Positions 34,557 through 46,673 are shown, counted from the first letter of the stretch. The stretch: 64,000 nt of DNA from Thysanoteuthis rhombus (GCA_963457665.1 OY735207.1:49883554-49947553), one strand, 5' to 3'. The notes: a model not told the origin generated them from the letters alone. Translations and numbers: made by a program.

Positions 34557-35917
34557 AATTGTTTGAACTTTCAGTTAATAACTATCACTATCATTAACAA
34601 GGTGCAATTTTTCGACACCTGTAAATTCTTATTTAATTCAATTGTGTTTGACTGAATTTGAATTTTGCTTGTCCCCCAAAAGAAACATTATACTTTACTT
34701 TACTGAGGCGAAATGCCAAGTAGTGTATTTTATAAATAATGGTAATATTAATTCATTTGAAAAGACCTGTAGATTTTTAGTACTGCTGGAGCAGACAACT
34801 TAAACCCCCCCCCCATAGACTGATAATTTGAAAGAAAAATTTTTTTTTTCTCTTCCTTGTGCTGCTATTCTGGGAGGGATTAGTTGATTTGCTGTCTCCC
34901 TGGAGACTGGGGCTGCCTTTACTTGCACAAGAGGGTTAATGACAGGTCAATAGATCTTTTGCAGAGTTCATGCCAGAACTGAGTTCATGTAGGACCTAAA
35001 GATCTTCACTAAGATAGAAGGCTCCTGGAATGTAGCACATTTCCATCATCTTCTAAATTGCTGGCTCATAAGTAGCTTCCTTTCATCATCCCGAATTCCA
35101 GCATTGCTTGGGGCTTGTGCTATTAACAAAGTTATACATAGACTGACCCTATAAACTTTGCCTATTAACATGCCCCAAGAACGGCTGACTATTGTTCAGT
35201 ACATACAGGTCTCTTTCTTGGTAATTGTTTGAATTAGCTATTATTCACTTGGGGGATTATCTTAATCCTAATCCAATAATACTTTGCATTTGTTGTTTGC
35301 TGATGTAATGCCTGTTTTATTAAATACTAGTTGATCACCATGAACAATTCATGGATATATTTGTATCTCTTGTGAGATCTTAGAAACCGTCGAGAAAAAA
35401 TTGTCAACAGGTTTCTTCAGGTATTGAGTGGTTCTGCCTGGCTGGCTAACTATCTACGTATCGTGCACCAATGCAACTAGAGGACTTGAAATTCGAACAT
35501 ATACTCCTTATTATGTCTAGAAAAACTTTCAAAGCATACCTCTTGTCATGTTCAGACCCATAATTATAGTTTGAAAATTGGTCTCAAAAAAGTCAAACGT
35601 TACAAAAGTATATACAGTGTTCGTCACTTTCTCAGAGCTCTTGTTTTTTGGTTTTTTTTTTTGTTTTGTTTCGTTTCTTTTTTGTTTTTTTCTTCCGTGC
35701 AGTGCAGAGATGCATGAAATTCTTCCTTTGAGCTGGAACCTGAATGCATTGCAAAAATGAAATGATTACAAAACTGGATTATGTTGGGGATTCCGTTGAA
35801 AGAGAAACCATGAAAATTCTGATTCTTTACTCTTTATTCATGCGTCTTTCTTGGGAAATTTCAACTTGGAAAGGATTAAAAATTCTTCTCCCCCTACATC
35901 CAATGAACACTCATCTT
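34555..35917. other. no gene supported
   Basis: An acceptor-like T-rich tract with CCGTGCAG ends at 35702. It is followed by a short open frame to a TGA at 35758 (AEMHEILPLSWN and on), but no donor or similarity supports an exon. Rest is unremarkable. Confidence 0.4.
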
Positions 35918-36263
35918 CTCCCCCTCTCCTGATGCGTACCCGTCCCTTCCCCCCCTCTCCCGATGCGTATCCCTCTCTTCTCCCTCTCCCGATGCGTACC
36001 CCACTGTTCCCCCCTCTCCCGACGCGTACCCCTCTGTTCCCCCCTCTCCCGACGCGTACCCCTCCGTTCCCCCCCTCTCCCGACGCGTACCCCTCCGTTC
36101 CCCCCCTCTCCCGACGCGTACCCCTCTGTTCCCCCCCTCTCCCGACGCGTACCCCTCTGTTCCCCCCCTCTCCCGACGCGTACCCCTCTGTTCCCCCCCT
36201 CTCCCGACGCGTACCCCTCTGTTCCCCCCCTCTCCCGACGCGTACCCCTCTGTTCCCCCCTCC
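35918..36263. repeat. 30-31-bp C-rich minisatellite, eleven units
   Basis: Eleven occurrences of G(A)YGCGTAC spaced 29-31 bp. The unit is CCCCTCTCCC-GACGCGTAC-CCCTCTGTTC, with 6 or 7 C in the run. The first three units carry GATGCGTA and the rest GACGCGTA, so CpGs are kept in the homogeneous part. The minus strand has G runs of 3-7 separated by short spacers, a G-quadruplex-prone pattern. The overlapping open frames on both strands are artefacts. Confidence 0.95.
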
Positions 36264-36464
36264 AAATATGTACCCTTCGAAGCAATACCCCCCCCCCAGC
36301 ACATGCCCATCTTTTAAAAATTTGCTTCCAGTTTTTGTTTTTTTTTGTTTTTTTTTCACTCCCCCCCATTTCAAACTATTTATATTTCATCATTTTTCTC
36401 TTTTTAATTCCTCAATTTTGTCTTTCTATGTATCCCTCCTTCATTATCTTTGTCTCCTCTCTTC
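36264..36464. other. spacer between two minisatellites
   Basis: Poly-C (36289-36298) and T-rich sequence. No feature beyond low complexity. Confidence 0.6.
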
Positions 36465-36670
36465 GGTCTCTCCCCTCCTTCTTTTGGTCTCTCCCCTCCT
36501 TCTTTTGGTCTCTCCCCTCCTTCTTTTGGTCTCTCCCCTCCTTCTTTTGGTCTCTCCCCTCCTTCTTTTGGTCTCTCCCCTCCTTCTTTTGGTCTCTCCC
36601 CTCCTTCTTTTGGTCTCTCCCCTCCTTCTTTTGGTCTCTCCTCTCCTTCTTTTGGTCTCTCCTTCTCTTC
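36465..36670. repeat. 21-bp pyrimidine minisatellite, ten units
   Basis: GGTCTCTCCCCTCCTTCTTTT repeats with exact 21-bp period from 36465 to 36654 (ten units). Only the last units show a C to T change. As 21 is divisible by three, each frame gives a seven-residue periodic peptide on either strand. No gene is implied. Confidence 0.95.
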
Positions 36671-38152
36671 TTCCTTCCTTCCTTCCTTCAGACTCTCCCT
36701 CCTTCCCTCCGTCTTTTTGTAATACCTCCCCTTTAATCAATATAAAAGGAAATCATGCCTATTGCTCCATGACCTCCAAAAAGATCTTACTGAAAAAGTA
36801 AACAAAAAATTCCCACTCATATTTGTCATCATCGACAAAGCAGAAAGCCTTGAAATTATTTCATAACAAGAATAAATGGGCCTTTTGACAACAAAAGAAC
36901 CTAGTGGAAACATGCCAACTATTCTGATACTCCTAATTCCCTGACCCCTAACTTCCATTTGTGTTCTGAAGTTCCTTAATTTGGCAGTGCAAGACCTTTT
37001 AACTTTCATCTTTATTGGCATGGCACAATGTGGTATAGAATTCTTTTCTTTTTTTTTTTTTTTTCAAGTGTGTGTGTATGTGTGGGGGGGGGGGGCTGAT
37101 GAAAGAAAAAAGGATTCTTGTCTTTTGGTGGTGGTATTTTGATGTTTAGCCAAAAACATTGGTTTGGCACCGATTTCTTTGTCAGAACTGCAAAGATTTC
37201 CACTGGAGCTGTTAGGGAGAATTTGTCAGTACAAATTTGAGTTTTTTTTGGGTTTTTTTTCATTCATTTCTTTTATGATAGTCGAAAATATATGTCTATT
37301 GCCATGGAAACATATTAATCATTTCACCTAATTACCCTCCTCTCAAAAAGATGTTAATTCAATCCCATAATTCTATTTACTTCAATTAAGTTTTTAATAA
37401 CAATCATTTTCTGCACTCAACAGCACCCAACTCTGGATCTCTTCAACATCGGTGTGCCCCCCCCCTGCTTCTCGGAAGTAGTCCAAGGGGAAGAAATGAT
37501 TTATTTTATTGACAAAGTTGAAGAGAATATTGTTCATTCATGAATACATAAATTATTAAATGCATTCTCTCCAAATTTGTTTTGACGTTCCCAAGCATAC
37601 CCTTCGGGACTTTCTGTGTATCGGATCGGATCCAATCCAATGTTTCATCAGACAAGTCACACTTGGCTTCATACTCTTAATGGCTGTTCTGTTGTAACCA
37701 GTGAATAGCTGGCAATAGGTTTCCCACCAGCAGAGGAAGAATGACTGCTTGGAACACGTGTTGTCAGCTATGGGTTCTTCCTGACTTAGTTTTGGCCATG
37801 ACCCTAAAAAGGTGGGGGGAGGTGATGTTTGAGCAATCTCTTTACTCTTTTCCTTTTTAGGGGGTAAAAAGCATTAAGAAATCACACTTGAAGACAAAAA
37901 AAATTACTTTAAAAAAATGTCTGGATTTCTGTGGTGAGATGTTGTAATCATTTGATAAAATTTTTTGAACACCTTCATCTTTGCTATTCTGACCCCTACA
38001 TTCCAGCCAATTAATTCTCCATCCTTCCTCAGGTCTCTGAATTGATTTTAACCTTGTGTTTTACCTTCATCTTAACCTTCAGTTGCTATTAATCACAACT
38101 TGAATCATGCCGTAATCCTATAGCAGAGATTAAACAGAATAAAGAGCAAGTC
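36671..38152. other. no gene seen
   Basis: AT-rich with poly-T (37050), poly-G (37084-37095) and poly-C (37448) runs. No protein-like frame. Confidence 0.5.
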
Positions 38153-38233
38153 CACTGTAAGAATCAAACACACACCTTCTAGCCAGAGGGTGTCCAGTAT
38201 ATTGCTTAGCCACTTTCAACCATTCAGCTACAG
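38153..38233 (-). repeat. tRNA-Ser/Leu-like SINE head or tRNA pseudogene
   Basis: Minus strand: CTGTAGCTGAATGGTTGAAAG gives an acceptor strand plus A-box D arm, and GTTTGATTCTTACAG a B-box T arm plus 3' acceptor strand. CTGTA pairs exactly with TACAG. The ~80-nt length and long variable region suit a class II (Ser or Leu) ancestor. The B box departs from GGTTCGAATCC and the anticodon stem is not clean, so I call it a derivative and not a functional tRNA. Confidence 0.5.
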
Positions 38234-38446
38234 GGACTTAATAGTTGAGTGGTAGTTGATTTTTACATCTTAAATGTAACTTACCAATATTCCACACAAT
38301 TACAAAATTTTGATTTTTCTTTCTGATCTCATTCCTGAATGAAGTACCGCAACACTAGGAAGAAGATGAAAAACAATCAAAATCAATAATGTTGCAATAC
38401 TTAATCCAAAAATAAAATTTGAGAAAAATTTGAAATATCAGTAAAC

Positions 38447-38737
38447 CAGTGGTCTCCAGCCACTGGGTCACTGACCGGTACTGGCCCAGAAACCATGCGT
38501 GAATGTGCCGTGAGCAAATGGTATGATTTAGCGTGAAATAGAAACGGATCCATTTCCTTGGATCAAATTTGTGAGATACACTCTATTTCGTTTCAATACG
38601 GGTTTATAAGCCATATATGAGTGACTTATAGTTGACTTATCTATATTCCAGTTGTGGTCAGCACCCCTCTCCCTCGGTTGGTCTGTGTTTATATCGTCAA
38701 TATCAAATCCTAATTGCAAAATGGTTGGGGACCCTTG
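38447..38737. mobile_element. hAT-like MITE, 291 bp
   Basis: Left terminus CAGTGGTCTCCAGCC; right terminus in reverse complement CAAGGGTCCCCAACC; 11 of 15 positions agree. The subterminal GGTCACTGACCGGTACTGG follows the order of a very common animal hAT family starting CAGGGGTCCCCAACC. Candidate 8-bp flanks CAGTAAAC and ATCCAAAC share the last four bases. No transposase; nonautonomous. Confidence 0.7.
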
Positions 38738-39063
38738 ATCCAAACAAATACATTTTTTCCTGTGCGCTTAAGAAGCCTTGACATCTCTCTTCATTCATAA
38801 CTGGTTTTATGAAAGGCCAAAGATTTTCTTTTTAAATATTTTTTTCCTTCAAAGAGAAATCTAAATGTTATTATCAAAGAGAGGTCAGGTTAGCAGGTGC
38901 ACAGTCTTAACGGTTAGACTCTAACCCACACTTCTAACTTCTATCCTGGTAACAGCTGGCAATATATATTCTGTGGGTGTCAGTCAAAATAAACAGTTTC
39001 CTAGTCCTACTTTCTTTTCTAAAGGTATTTATATTCAATTGTATATCTTGCCCGCTTATGTCT
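38738..39063. other. no gene seen
   Basis: AT-rich; a GGTTAGACTCTAACC near-palindrome at 38913 is the only structure. Confidence 0.5.
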
Positions 39064-39420
39064 GCTTGGATAGTATAATGGTTAGCATGTCTGCCTTGCA
39101 TACAGAAGGTCTTGGCTTGGATTCACCCTTTGTTTGAAGTGTGAGGACAGCTCTTCATTGGGACAAATTCTCTTGTGCACTCGAGAGCTAATTGAGTACA
39201 CTCTGTACACACTGTGTTATTAGGGTGGAGGTATCCTTTCAGTGTATTTGCACCCTGCCAAAGAGTAGGTCATAAAAAACTTGAATGACGAAGCTGATGC
39301 AAGAAACCTAAACTTTGTCACCGGCCACAAACTGCAATGGGATTTGTTTCTTGATAGTCTGAGACGCTTTACCTTCTTATATCCGACCTCAGTGGAATAA
39401 GCTGATGATTATCAAGGTTG
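39064..39420 (+). mobile_element. tRNA-derived SINE
   Basis: Head 39064-39128: GCTTGGATAGTATAATGG, TTAGCATG (A box), an anticodon-like arm TCTGC-CTTGCAT-ACAGA with TGC in the anticodon position, and GGTCTTGGCTTGGATTC (B box). It resembles a tRNA-Ala or Asp-type ancestor with decayed stems. A body of about 290 bp follows. Its 3' limit is uncertain; the GCAAGAAACC and AGGTTGAATATG region near 39300-39425 may be the end. Confidence 0.6.
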
Positions 39421-39884
39421 AATATGAGTGTAGCAGGTTTTTACTGTTACCTTACCTTGACGGTAAGGTAATTATGAGATAGTGTTTTTTTTTCAAATGC
39501 TCCCTCACCTCTTCTCTTCTTTGTTAACCATTGTGGCATGCTAGTGATGAGGGTTTTTTGTTCAAGATATCTGGGGGATTTATACCGTTTACTTTGAGAA
39601 CACAAGCTGGAGTAATCTTGATTTCATTCAACAGATTGCTTTATTTCAATAGGTAATCGGTATGTCAGGGATGGTTGTTCACCATTAGGTGTGTCCAATG
39701 TGTTTTACAACCATTTATCCAAATAGATGGATGGGAAAACGAATCGTTGCAGTTGAACATTAACTGACAAGATTTAATTGAATAATTTAATTAGATATAA
39801 ACTTATAATAACGTGATTTTCAACAAAAGAAAGCTTAAATTTCAGTTTTTTTAAAAAAATTGTATGTTACGACTTACGTAGGGT

Positions 39885-40000
39885 GGTCCCTCCAGCAGAG
39901 CTACTACTATTGCTTCATTTTCACGTCTCATACTCCAATGGCTGTTGTTCTGAATTCTGTTTTCTCAACAAGGTACAATGGGTAATGTCGGCAGCGTTGA
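39885..40000 (+). repeat. family A SINE-like fragment A2
   Basis: TACTATTGCTTCATTTTCAC, GTCTCATACTCCAATGG and CTGTTGTTCTG match 49404-49455 (A4) nearly base for base. Confidence 0.65.
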
Positions 40001-40564
40001 AGTAATAGATGTGATAGTAAAGCAATACTACTAGTTTTTCAAGAGGGACCACACTTCTTTTTTAGGGATCACACTGCTCAACTTGTACCAATCATGTGAC
40101 CGTGCTTTCTAAAATGGATAAATGTTAGTCCATGAAATCGAGTTAACTTTTATGACAGTTAGAAAGTACAGAAATCATCTTATCACACCTCCGCTACTGG
40201 AGAAAAATAAACAAAATGGTCTCCGTGTACATAGACCCAATTCTCTTTGCTTTTCTAAATCTAATATTTTTTGCCGTTGAGCTTTTCTCCCTCCCTGGCC
40301 TTGAATGCTCTGACACACCCAACTACTACTATCAACCCTGCCCCTGCTCTAATTCTCTTTTTCTCTCTCTCTCTCTCCCCTAAAACATGCAGAATGCATC
40401 CCTCTCAAGGGGTAAAGAGAGAAGGGTTACTACTCCTGCAGGGGAAGTACAAAATGTTTACTTCCATCTGCAATAACAATACGACTGCAATGAATATTAT
40501 CGGACTTGTTAAACACCCCCCCCCCCCCGGGCTTAATGGGGTAGAGAATGGAATCCACGAACAG
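40001..40564. other. no gene seen
   Basis: Contains (CT)n at 40361-40379 and a poly-C run near 40516-40530. The overlapping frames on both strands have no recognisable motif. Confidence 0.5.
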
Positions 40565-40810
40565 ATTTCAAACTTAGGCTGAGACAGCTTGCGTTCACTT
40601 TCCACCAATGCCCTTGGGAAAGGCATGAAATGACTTCTCCCCCAGCTATGGGTATAGTAGGGTGGTTGGAGTCCTTTAATCCTGTAAGGCAGTTCATCTT
40701 GGACATCGGGCTAGCACCCCCTGGATATGTGAAAAATCCATGATTGCTGCAATGAATTGTTTGAGAAATGGAAACAAATATCATTGCTTCGTGTGTCATG
40801 CTTCGGAATG
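40565..40810 (-). repeat. family A SINE-like copy A3
   Basis: CCTTTAATCCTGTAAGGCAG, TTCATCTTGGACATCGGGCT, AGCACCCC and GTGAAAAATCC match the reverse complement of A4 (49540-49670); CAATGCCC-TTGGGAAAGGCATGAA matches A1 and A5. Orientation opposite to A4 and A5. Confidence 0.7.
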
Positions 40811-41184
40811 GTGAGTTATTTGCCACCAGTACCAGAGGTTGATGTTCAAACCCTTGTTAAAACCTGAATTTTTAATGCTTGATTTTCAAGATCTTCCTAC
40901 CCATCTCAACCTCTCAGATGCTAAGCTCAGTAAATATATTGATAGATAAATAAAATGTTTGACTGCATGTTGGCAGAGGTAGTTGTTTAATTCCCACTGG
41001 TACCCAGGTATTGGTGTTTGGGATTTTTTGGTTTAGATTGGTAGGACTCCACAACTTGGGAGGTTGGCACAACACAATCTTCCTACTGTACAGTGTGGCT
41101 CTGTATTCTAGTATAATCTTGTGTAATTGTACAAATTCTGATCATCTGTCGTTTTTTCTTTATTATATATTGATTTACTCTTTA

Positions 41185-41450
41185 CTCAGACTAGCGTCCT
41201 TATCAGGTGTCTGTTGTAGTGAACCTTTGGGGAATTTTCGACACTCTATTCAACCCATGGGGTCAGATTGTTTTCATTCCGCTGTCCATGTTTGAGGATA
41301 TCATTTATCTGAAACAGAGTATATATTTTTCGTACTACTCGCGGTTGGCAGGTTACTAGATACACTCGACCAATGCTCTTATTCACTAGGTCATTGTCTT
41401 GTAAGACAATCCGGTGGTGGAAACTTGGAGCCTTAAATTTAATGTTGGTT
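41185..41450 (+). repeat. family B repeat copy
   Basis: AGGTGTCTGTTGTAGTGAAC, CTCTATTCAACCCATGGGGT, TTTTCATTCCGCTGTCCATG align with 14820-14950. A tRNA-like CGACCAATGCTC... and GGTGGTGGAAAC follow near 41370-41420. Confidence 0.6.
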
Positions 41451-42156
41451 GTTTACCTCTTCAACTAAAAAAGAGTATATGACTCTTTGCCCTGCTTGTA
41501 ATGTAATCAGGTGGAATGCAAGTCTTGAGCTCAATGTCCTTTCATCCTTAATTGAAGGTTCCAATATGGTGTTCATTTCTATGCTAGGCCTACTGAGGAA
41601 GTCATAGCATATGCACTGATTCTTTCAATCTCCTTATCTTCCAATGTCGCTTTCTGTCTATCTATTATTCTTATTTAATTCCACTTGGGTCGGTGTTTTG
41701 TTTTTGTTTTTTTCAAATCCTACCTTTACTATCCTCTGGGTGGCTATAAATAAATTTTAAAAAAACAAAAAACTCTACCCACTGACCTAATATGAGTAAC
41801 TGATCCCGCACTTTGTATCATTGGTGGACATATAGATCTTGGAGTTTCAGAATGTGGAAGATCAAATTATCTATAAAATACTGAATTCGATAGGAAATAA
41901 GGAAGAAGATTCTACAGGATTTAGTAAAGGTTTTCTAGCTTAAATGACGAGTTGGTCAAAGGATAAATTTCTAATCCTGTAAAGAATGCTGTATTCGGAG
42001 ATCTTAGATGTACTGAATGGAGCAGCTTCTGCTGAGATTAGGTTATTTGTAAAATATTTGTCTTACTGCTTTTTTTTTTTTTTTTAAATTTTAAAATAAG
42101 CCTGGAAAGTCGGACTGTAGGTGTAGTTCTTTTCTTATATGAAGATCTATCAAAGG
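41451..42156. other. no gene seen
   Basis: AT-rich, with a poly-T run at 42070-42085. No protein-like frame. Confidence 0.5.
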
Positions 42157-42330
42157 CAGTGTTGCCAACTTTATTTTCTAGTTTACTTCTAAAAATCAAT
42201 CAAAAAACATCTTGAAACATCTAGATTCTCCAGATATGTACCAACATCCAAGAAATATATCAATTATTATTAATGAATTAAAGGTGACTTCAATCTTGTA
42301 CATTTATTTCATTGAAATATTACTTGATTT

Positions 42331-42370
<40 letters not shown>

Positions 42371-42471
42371 CTTATTTTTATTAGCAAATCATCAAAATAG
42401 GAAGTTCTGATATCTAGATGTAAACAAAACCATCTAGATTTAGATGAAAAACATCTGAATTAGCAACACTG
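42157..42471. mobile_element. TIR MITE with internal (TA)n, 315 bp
   Basis: Left terminus CAGTGTTGCCAACTT; right terminus in reverse complement CAGTGTTGCTAATTC; CAGTGTTGC is shared exactly. Eight-bp flanks ATCAAAGG and AGCAAGGA agree at five positions, as expected for an old hAT-type duplication. The interior holds ACATCTAGATT-like repeats and (TA)n at 42335-42366. Noncoding. Confidence 0.65.
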
Positions 42472-43069
42472 AGCAAGGAACATAACTCACATTTCAGTGA
42501 CAGCAATCAGTGCTAGAGATGCTAGTGCATCTAAAAACAAGACGGGAAGATTTTGTGGCCACAATCTTGCAAGCAGTGCCAGATTATGATTTTGTTGGTC
42601 CCTTGGGCTATAGGTACTGTAGGGATCCCCAGTAATAATACATTCAAAAGGGAAACAAGTTAAAGAAAAATTCAAATTATTTTTACAAGGCTAACAATAA
42701 ATAAAATTTAAAACATTTGTTGTGCATTATTTCTTTAAAATGAATTTCTGCAAAACATCAGTAAATTCTAAGTTCTGCAGGATATCGTTTCCAATTTCGA
42801 TGTGAGCAAGTTTGTTTTAGTGGTTCATAGATGTCTTAAATCTCTGTACAATATACAGGGATACTTTGAATAGTGCAGTGGGTTTTTATGCAGTACAGTA
42901 AAAGAATTGCTGTACAAATTACTGTAACTTAGAAGAGCTAAAAAAAAAAATGTATAATGAATTATGATAAGTCGTGAAGGGTATATGGAAGATTCAGTAT
43001 AAATTAACCACACTAATCAATATACCTATACCGTATAATGTTTCTTTCTGATGTGGTAGTATGTTTATC

Positions 43070-43073
<4 letters not shown>
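42472..43073. other. no gene seen
   Basis: AT-rich; minus-strand frames 42487-42675 and 42825-43013 have no motif. Confidence 0.45.

Positions 43074-43104
<31 letters not shown>
43074..43104. repeat. (TA)n microsatellite
   Basis: About 15 TA dinucleotides. Confidence 0.95.
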
Positions 43105-43105
<1 letters not shown>

Positions 43106-45228
43106 TGTATATTAATTGAACCCTTTTTTTAATAGATAATTTAGAGAACATTGATTCAGCATTCGCAAATCAACTTACATTTCCCTTTATCTTTGGAAGC
43201 CTTCCACCTGGTGGAGACCTCTGGGTTGCAATCGCTGAATCCTATGCCTCAATCTGGGAATGCTTTTAAGTGGTTTGGTGTATGGGATACATGCCTAGAG
43301 ATTCAGCATTCAAAATTCTGACTTCTCACCTGGGCTCAGAACACGAGCACCTGCTAGAAATAAACAACCCTATTGGTCACAAAGCAGGCCCAGGTGTTAT
43401 GAACATTTAGTCCAGGTTAATTCATAAAATCTCTAGCATTGGGTATCGCAGGCTAGAATTGCTCACAGAACAACCATGAATGTAGATACAAGTAAACCAT
43501 GATTAGTGCAGTTAATTCTTTCCAAAATTTTCCGTGCTGTTTGAAACCCCTTGGTTAAATATCTTATTATGATTTAATACGTTTTTTGTTGTGTTTTTTT
43601 TTTTTCCTGCATCTACTCAGTTGCCTTAATTTGTACATCAATAACTATGTGTATTATATCAAAACCTGCAAAATTCAGAACACTATTCAAGGTAATCTTG
43701 TATTTCTGTCTCTCTTTTCTTGAATAAGTTGACCATTCTCAGCATAATTTGTGGACCAATATTTGAAAATGCTCTGCTCAACAGGTTTCTCTAATTGAAA
43801 CTGAGCTTTCATTTCACAAAATATATTTAGTTTTTAGCTTAACTTGAGTTGGCAACACCCAGAAATTCTTTGTATCCCACACTTATTGGCTGAACCAATT
43901 CATTTATCTCATTGGTCACTGATAACCTGATTTTTCCTGACTATTGCTGTGCCTGTAACAAGCAGAGGGTGGGGTGGGTCTTTGCTGATTGAGGAAAGAA
44001 AAAAAAAATCGAAATAAGAAAGAATAAATCATTTTTAAGTGAATTATACAATCATTAGTCATTCTCATGTCTGAAATACACTGAAATTGCTGAATTTCCA
44101 AGATTTTGCCTGGAAATTATATATCAAGTTGGTTACCCTTTGGCCTCCCTGAACATCTGGTTTGGTCACCCCCTGCCCCTTCAACTGCCAACCTTTTTCC
44201 CTTCAGTACCAGCCTGTAGTGTAGTAGTTGTTCTAAATGGTAATGTAACATTAGAGAAAAAGAACAAGACTGTAAAATTTTAAATAAACCAAAGTTTACT
44301 GGTTGGATTGAACTTTTAAAAAGACTTTGGTAGCGCAAAATGTATTTGAAAGAGCAAGTCAAGGGAGATAATTCGTATTAATTATGAAGATCTGCAATCC
44401 TTGATTTTAAAAAGATATTCTTTTTTATTAGATTTCTCGAGAACCGTTGATCTAAACAAATTCAAATTTGACACTGCTCTACCTAATATATTTGGCGAAT
44501 CTCAATTCCGTACACCAGTTATCAAATTATATATACACATTTCTCCAATCATTGTAATGTATATATATTATAAAGAAACTGATTTCTGTATGATGATTTG
44601 TGTGTGTGTTACTGTAACACAATTTTTGGTTGCACAGTACTGTTGAAATACTCTAACTTACAGCAACGTCCAGTCCAATCAGGTCAAGAAAATTTCAATA
44701 CTGTATAAATTGACAAATAAAAAAAAATGTTTGCCAAGGGAGATAACTGATAACTGCCACAGCTAACCCTGGATCTTTTACTGATTATGCACTTTAACTC
44801 TGTGAAACATTTCCTATATGCCTACAGGAGATTTTTTTCAATTGAACATATGAAAGCATCTAACCTTGAATACACTACCGTATTTCGTTTGAACCCTGTT
44901 TTTGTTTTAAAAGAAAGAAAACGAAAAACTGGGGCAGTAAGGTTGTATAGCAAACTTTCAAAAAGCTTGGAATATACTTGTCAAAGACTCTTTTTAGCCA
45001 TATACTTACCTGGCACAGGACTTAACAGCTTCTGTCAGTTCTGACCACTGAGGTGTGGTATAGCTTGTTGTAAGCTATTTCTGGCTTGCTCTAATGCCAC
45101 CGTGACATTAGTTGTGAGGACGAGTCATTTTTAGGCATGCCAGGATCCTATCCCAAACTCGACTTTGTATTGACCTTGCTGCTGTGGGGAGACAACCAAC
45201 CAACCTCTATTTAGCCACAAACATTTCT
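43105..45228. other. no gene seen; two GGGAGATAA words
   Basis: AAGGGAGATAA occurs at about 44366 and 44736 in the same orientation, the word also found in the 13016 hairpin. A strong donor-like CAGGTAAGTAT lies on the minus strand at 45004-45014 without a matching acceptor. An acceptor-like T-rich tract with ACTCAG ends at 43620. Confidence 0.45.
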
Positions 45229-45250
45229 TTTTTTTTTTTTTTTTTTTTTT
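45229..45250. repeat. poly-T tract
   Basis: Twenty-two or more T in a row; possibly a retroelement poly-A tail on the minus strand. Confidence 0.9.
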
Positions 45251-45703
45251 TACTTTTTTGATAACCCATGGTATTAAAGAATATAAAAACAATGTTGCTT
45301 AGCAAAGAACTTACTGCAGCAAACGGTGATATGACAAACAACGTTGTTTCTCGAAAATTCAGGTCAGTGTTTACATTCTTTCTGTTTAATATGTAATCAT
45401 TCTGGAATTTTAATCTATAGTTGTTTTTGTTTTTTTTCTTTGAACCCTCCTGATGTCATCGTGACTGTATGAAAGGATAACTTCAATTTTGAATAATCAG
45501 TTAAAAGATGGATAGACAGATCTACACTCACATGTGCACATGCATTGCATTTTATGTTATCGTTGATCCAACTTGCACCCCCCAGCCTCTGCCACCAAAA
45601 TAATGCTGATGGGTGCATTGATTTAAAAATTTTTGAAAATCCTCCTGAAATCTAAAAAAAATGTTGACAATACAAAAACATGAACTTTACTGTATACACA
45701 AAT

Positions 45704-45769
<66 letters not shown>
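45704..45769. repeat. (CA)n(TA)n compound microsatellite
   Basis: CA repeats lead into about 27 TA repeats, the same order as at 34510-34554. Confidence 0.95.
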
Positions 45770-45774
<5 letters not shown>

Positions 45775-46399
45775 CCACACATTTCAAAGCATTATTACTG
45801 ACAAACATTGTCCAAGAACATTGTCTACACAATATTGCTAGCACTTGGCAATATTTGATTCCATAATAAAACTGTTTCCAATTGATTGGGGGGGGGTGTT
45901 AATAATGTAATGCTATTGATAGATTAAAAAAAAGACTCTCTGAAAATGAACACTGACTGGTTTTCTCAAACCTTGCTACATTTTCATATATATCCAAGAA
46001 GTTACCGTTCACAACTCCATGCTTACAATGAGATGTTGAATAAATGTTTTAGCTTAAATTACAAACATTTTTCTTAGTCTCATTCTTCAATTTTGAGAAT
46101 TGATTTTAAAAAATGAATTATGACGTAGTGTGACATGAAAAATTGGGATATCCTCTCTGTTTCGCCCACCCTCTCTTCTATTTTTCATTTCTCATGAACA
46201 AATTTGTTTCGAATGAAAAGGTTTTGGCATTCATAGAACTGTCGACTTTCATCGCAGTTAAAAATTTAGAAAAAGAAAAAAAAAATATGGAAGGATGACT
46301 CATTAAGCTGTACACATGCTGCAACCCCTAGTATCCCCAATCAAGGATAGATTTTATAAACAGAAAAGTTGTATTTTTTAAAAACCTTTCACTACTTGC
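45770..46399. other. no gene seen
   Basis: AT-rich, with a poly-G run at 45888. No supported feature. Confidence 0.5.
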
Positions 46400-46447
46400 T
46401 GTGCAACATCAGATCGCTGTCCTAACCATTGAGCTAAACCCGTACGT
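46400..46447 (-). repeat. tRNA-like 5' half (SINE remnant)
   Basis: On the minus strand ACGGGTTTAGCTCAATGG, TTAGGACAGCG is a good A-box D arm, followed by an anticodon-like arm. No B box follows, so only the front half remains. Confidence 0.45.
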
Positions 46448-46573
46448 ACAACCTCTCATTCTCTGATTTAAAAATTTTCTTTTCGTTTTTTGTTTTTTGT
46501 TGCTGCAGCATGAGACAAACCGTCACTCTTAAAAGGATTCAAAGTAAATAGATAAATAAAATGACTTCACTAC

Positions 46574-46673
46574 CAAGTAATTTGAGATCACATTTTACTT
46601 GTATTATTCATTAAAGGAACGTGTTTCCCTGACTTGACAGTTATTTTCAAATTCTGCCTTTCTTTCTTTCGGT
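46574..46673 (+). repeat. direct repeat left of family D element
   Basis: Blocks TTGAGAT, GGAACGTGTTTCCC, TGACTTGACA(G)TTATTTT, TGC(C)TTTCTTTCTTTC recur in order at 47094-47185. Together the two copies tightly bracket element D1 at 46677-47085. Confidence 0.85.

Noticed and set aside
35578-35760. Terminal exon after the acceptor-like CCGTGCAG
   Set aside because: Only about 18 codons follow before the stop, with no similarity or other exon to join.
35838-36801. Frames of up to 316 codons on both strands
   Set aside because: Products of the 30-31-bp and 21-bp minisatellites; coding on both strands at once is an array artefact.
45004-45014. Minus-strand splice donor CAGGTAAGTAT
   Set aside because: Strong donor word but no polypyrimidine-AG at exon distance upstream on that strand.
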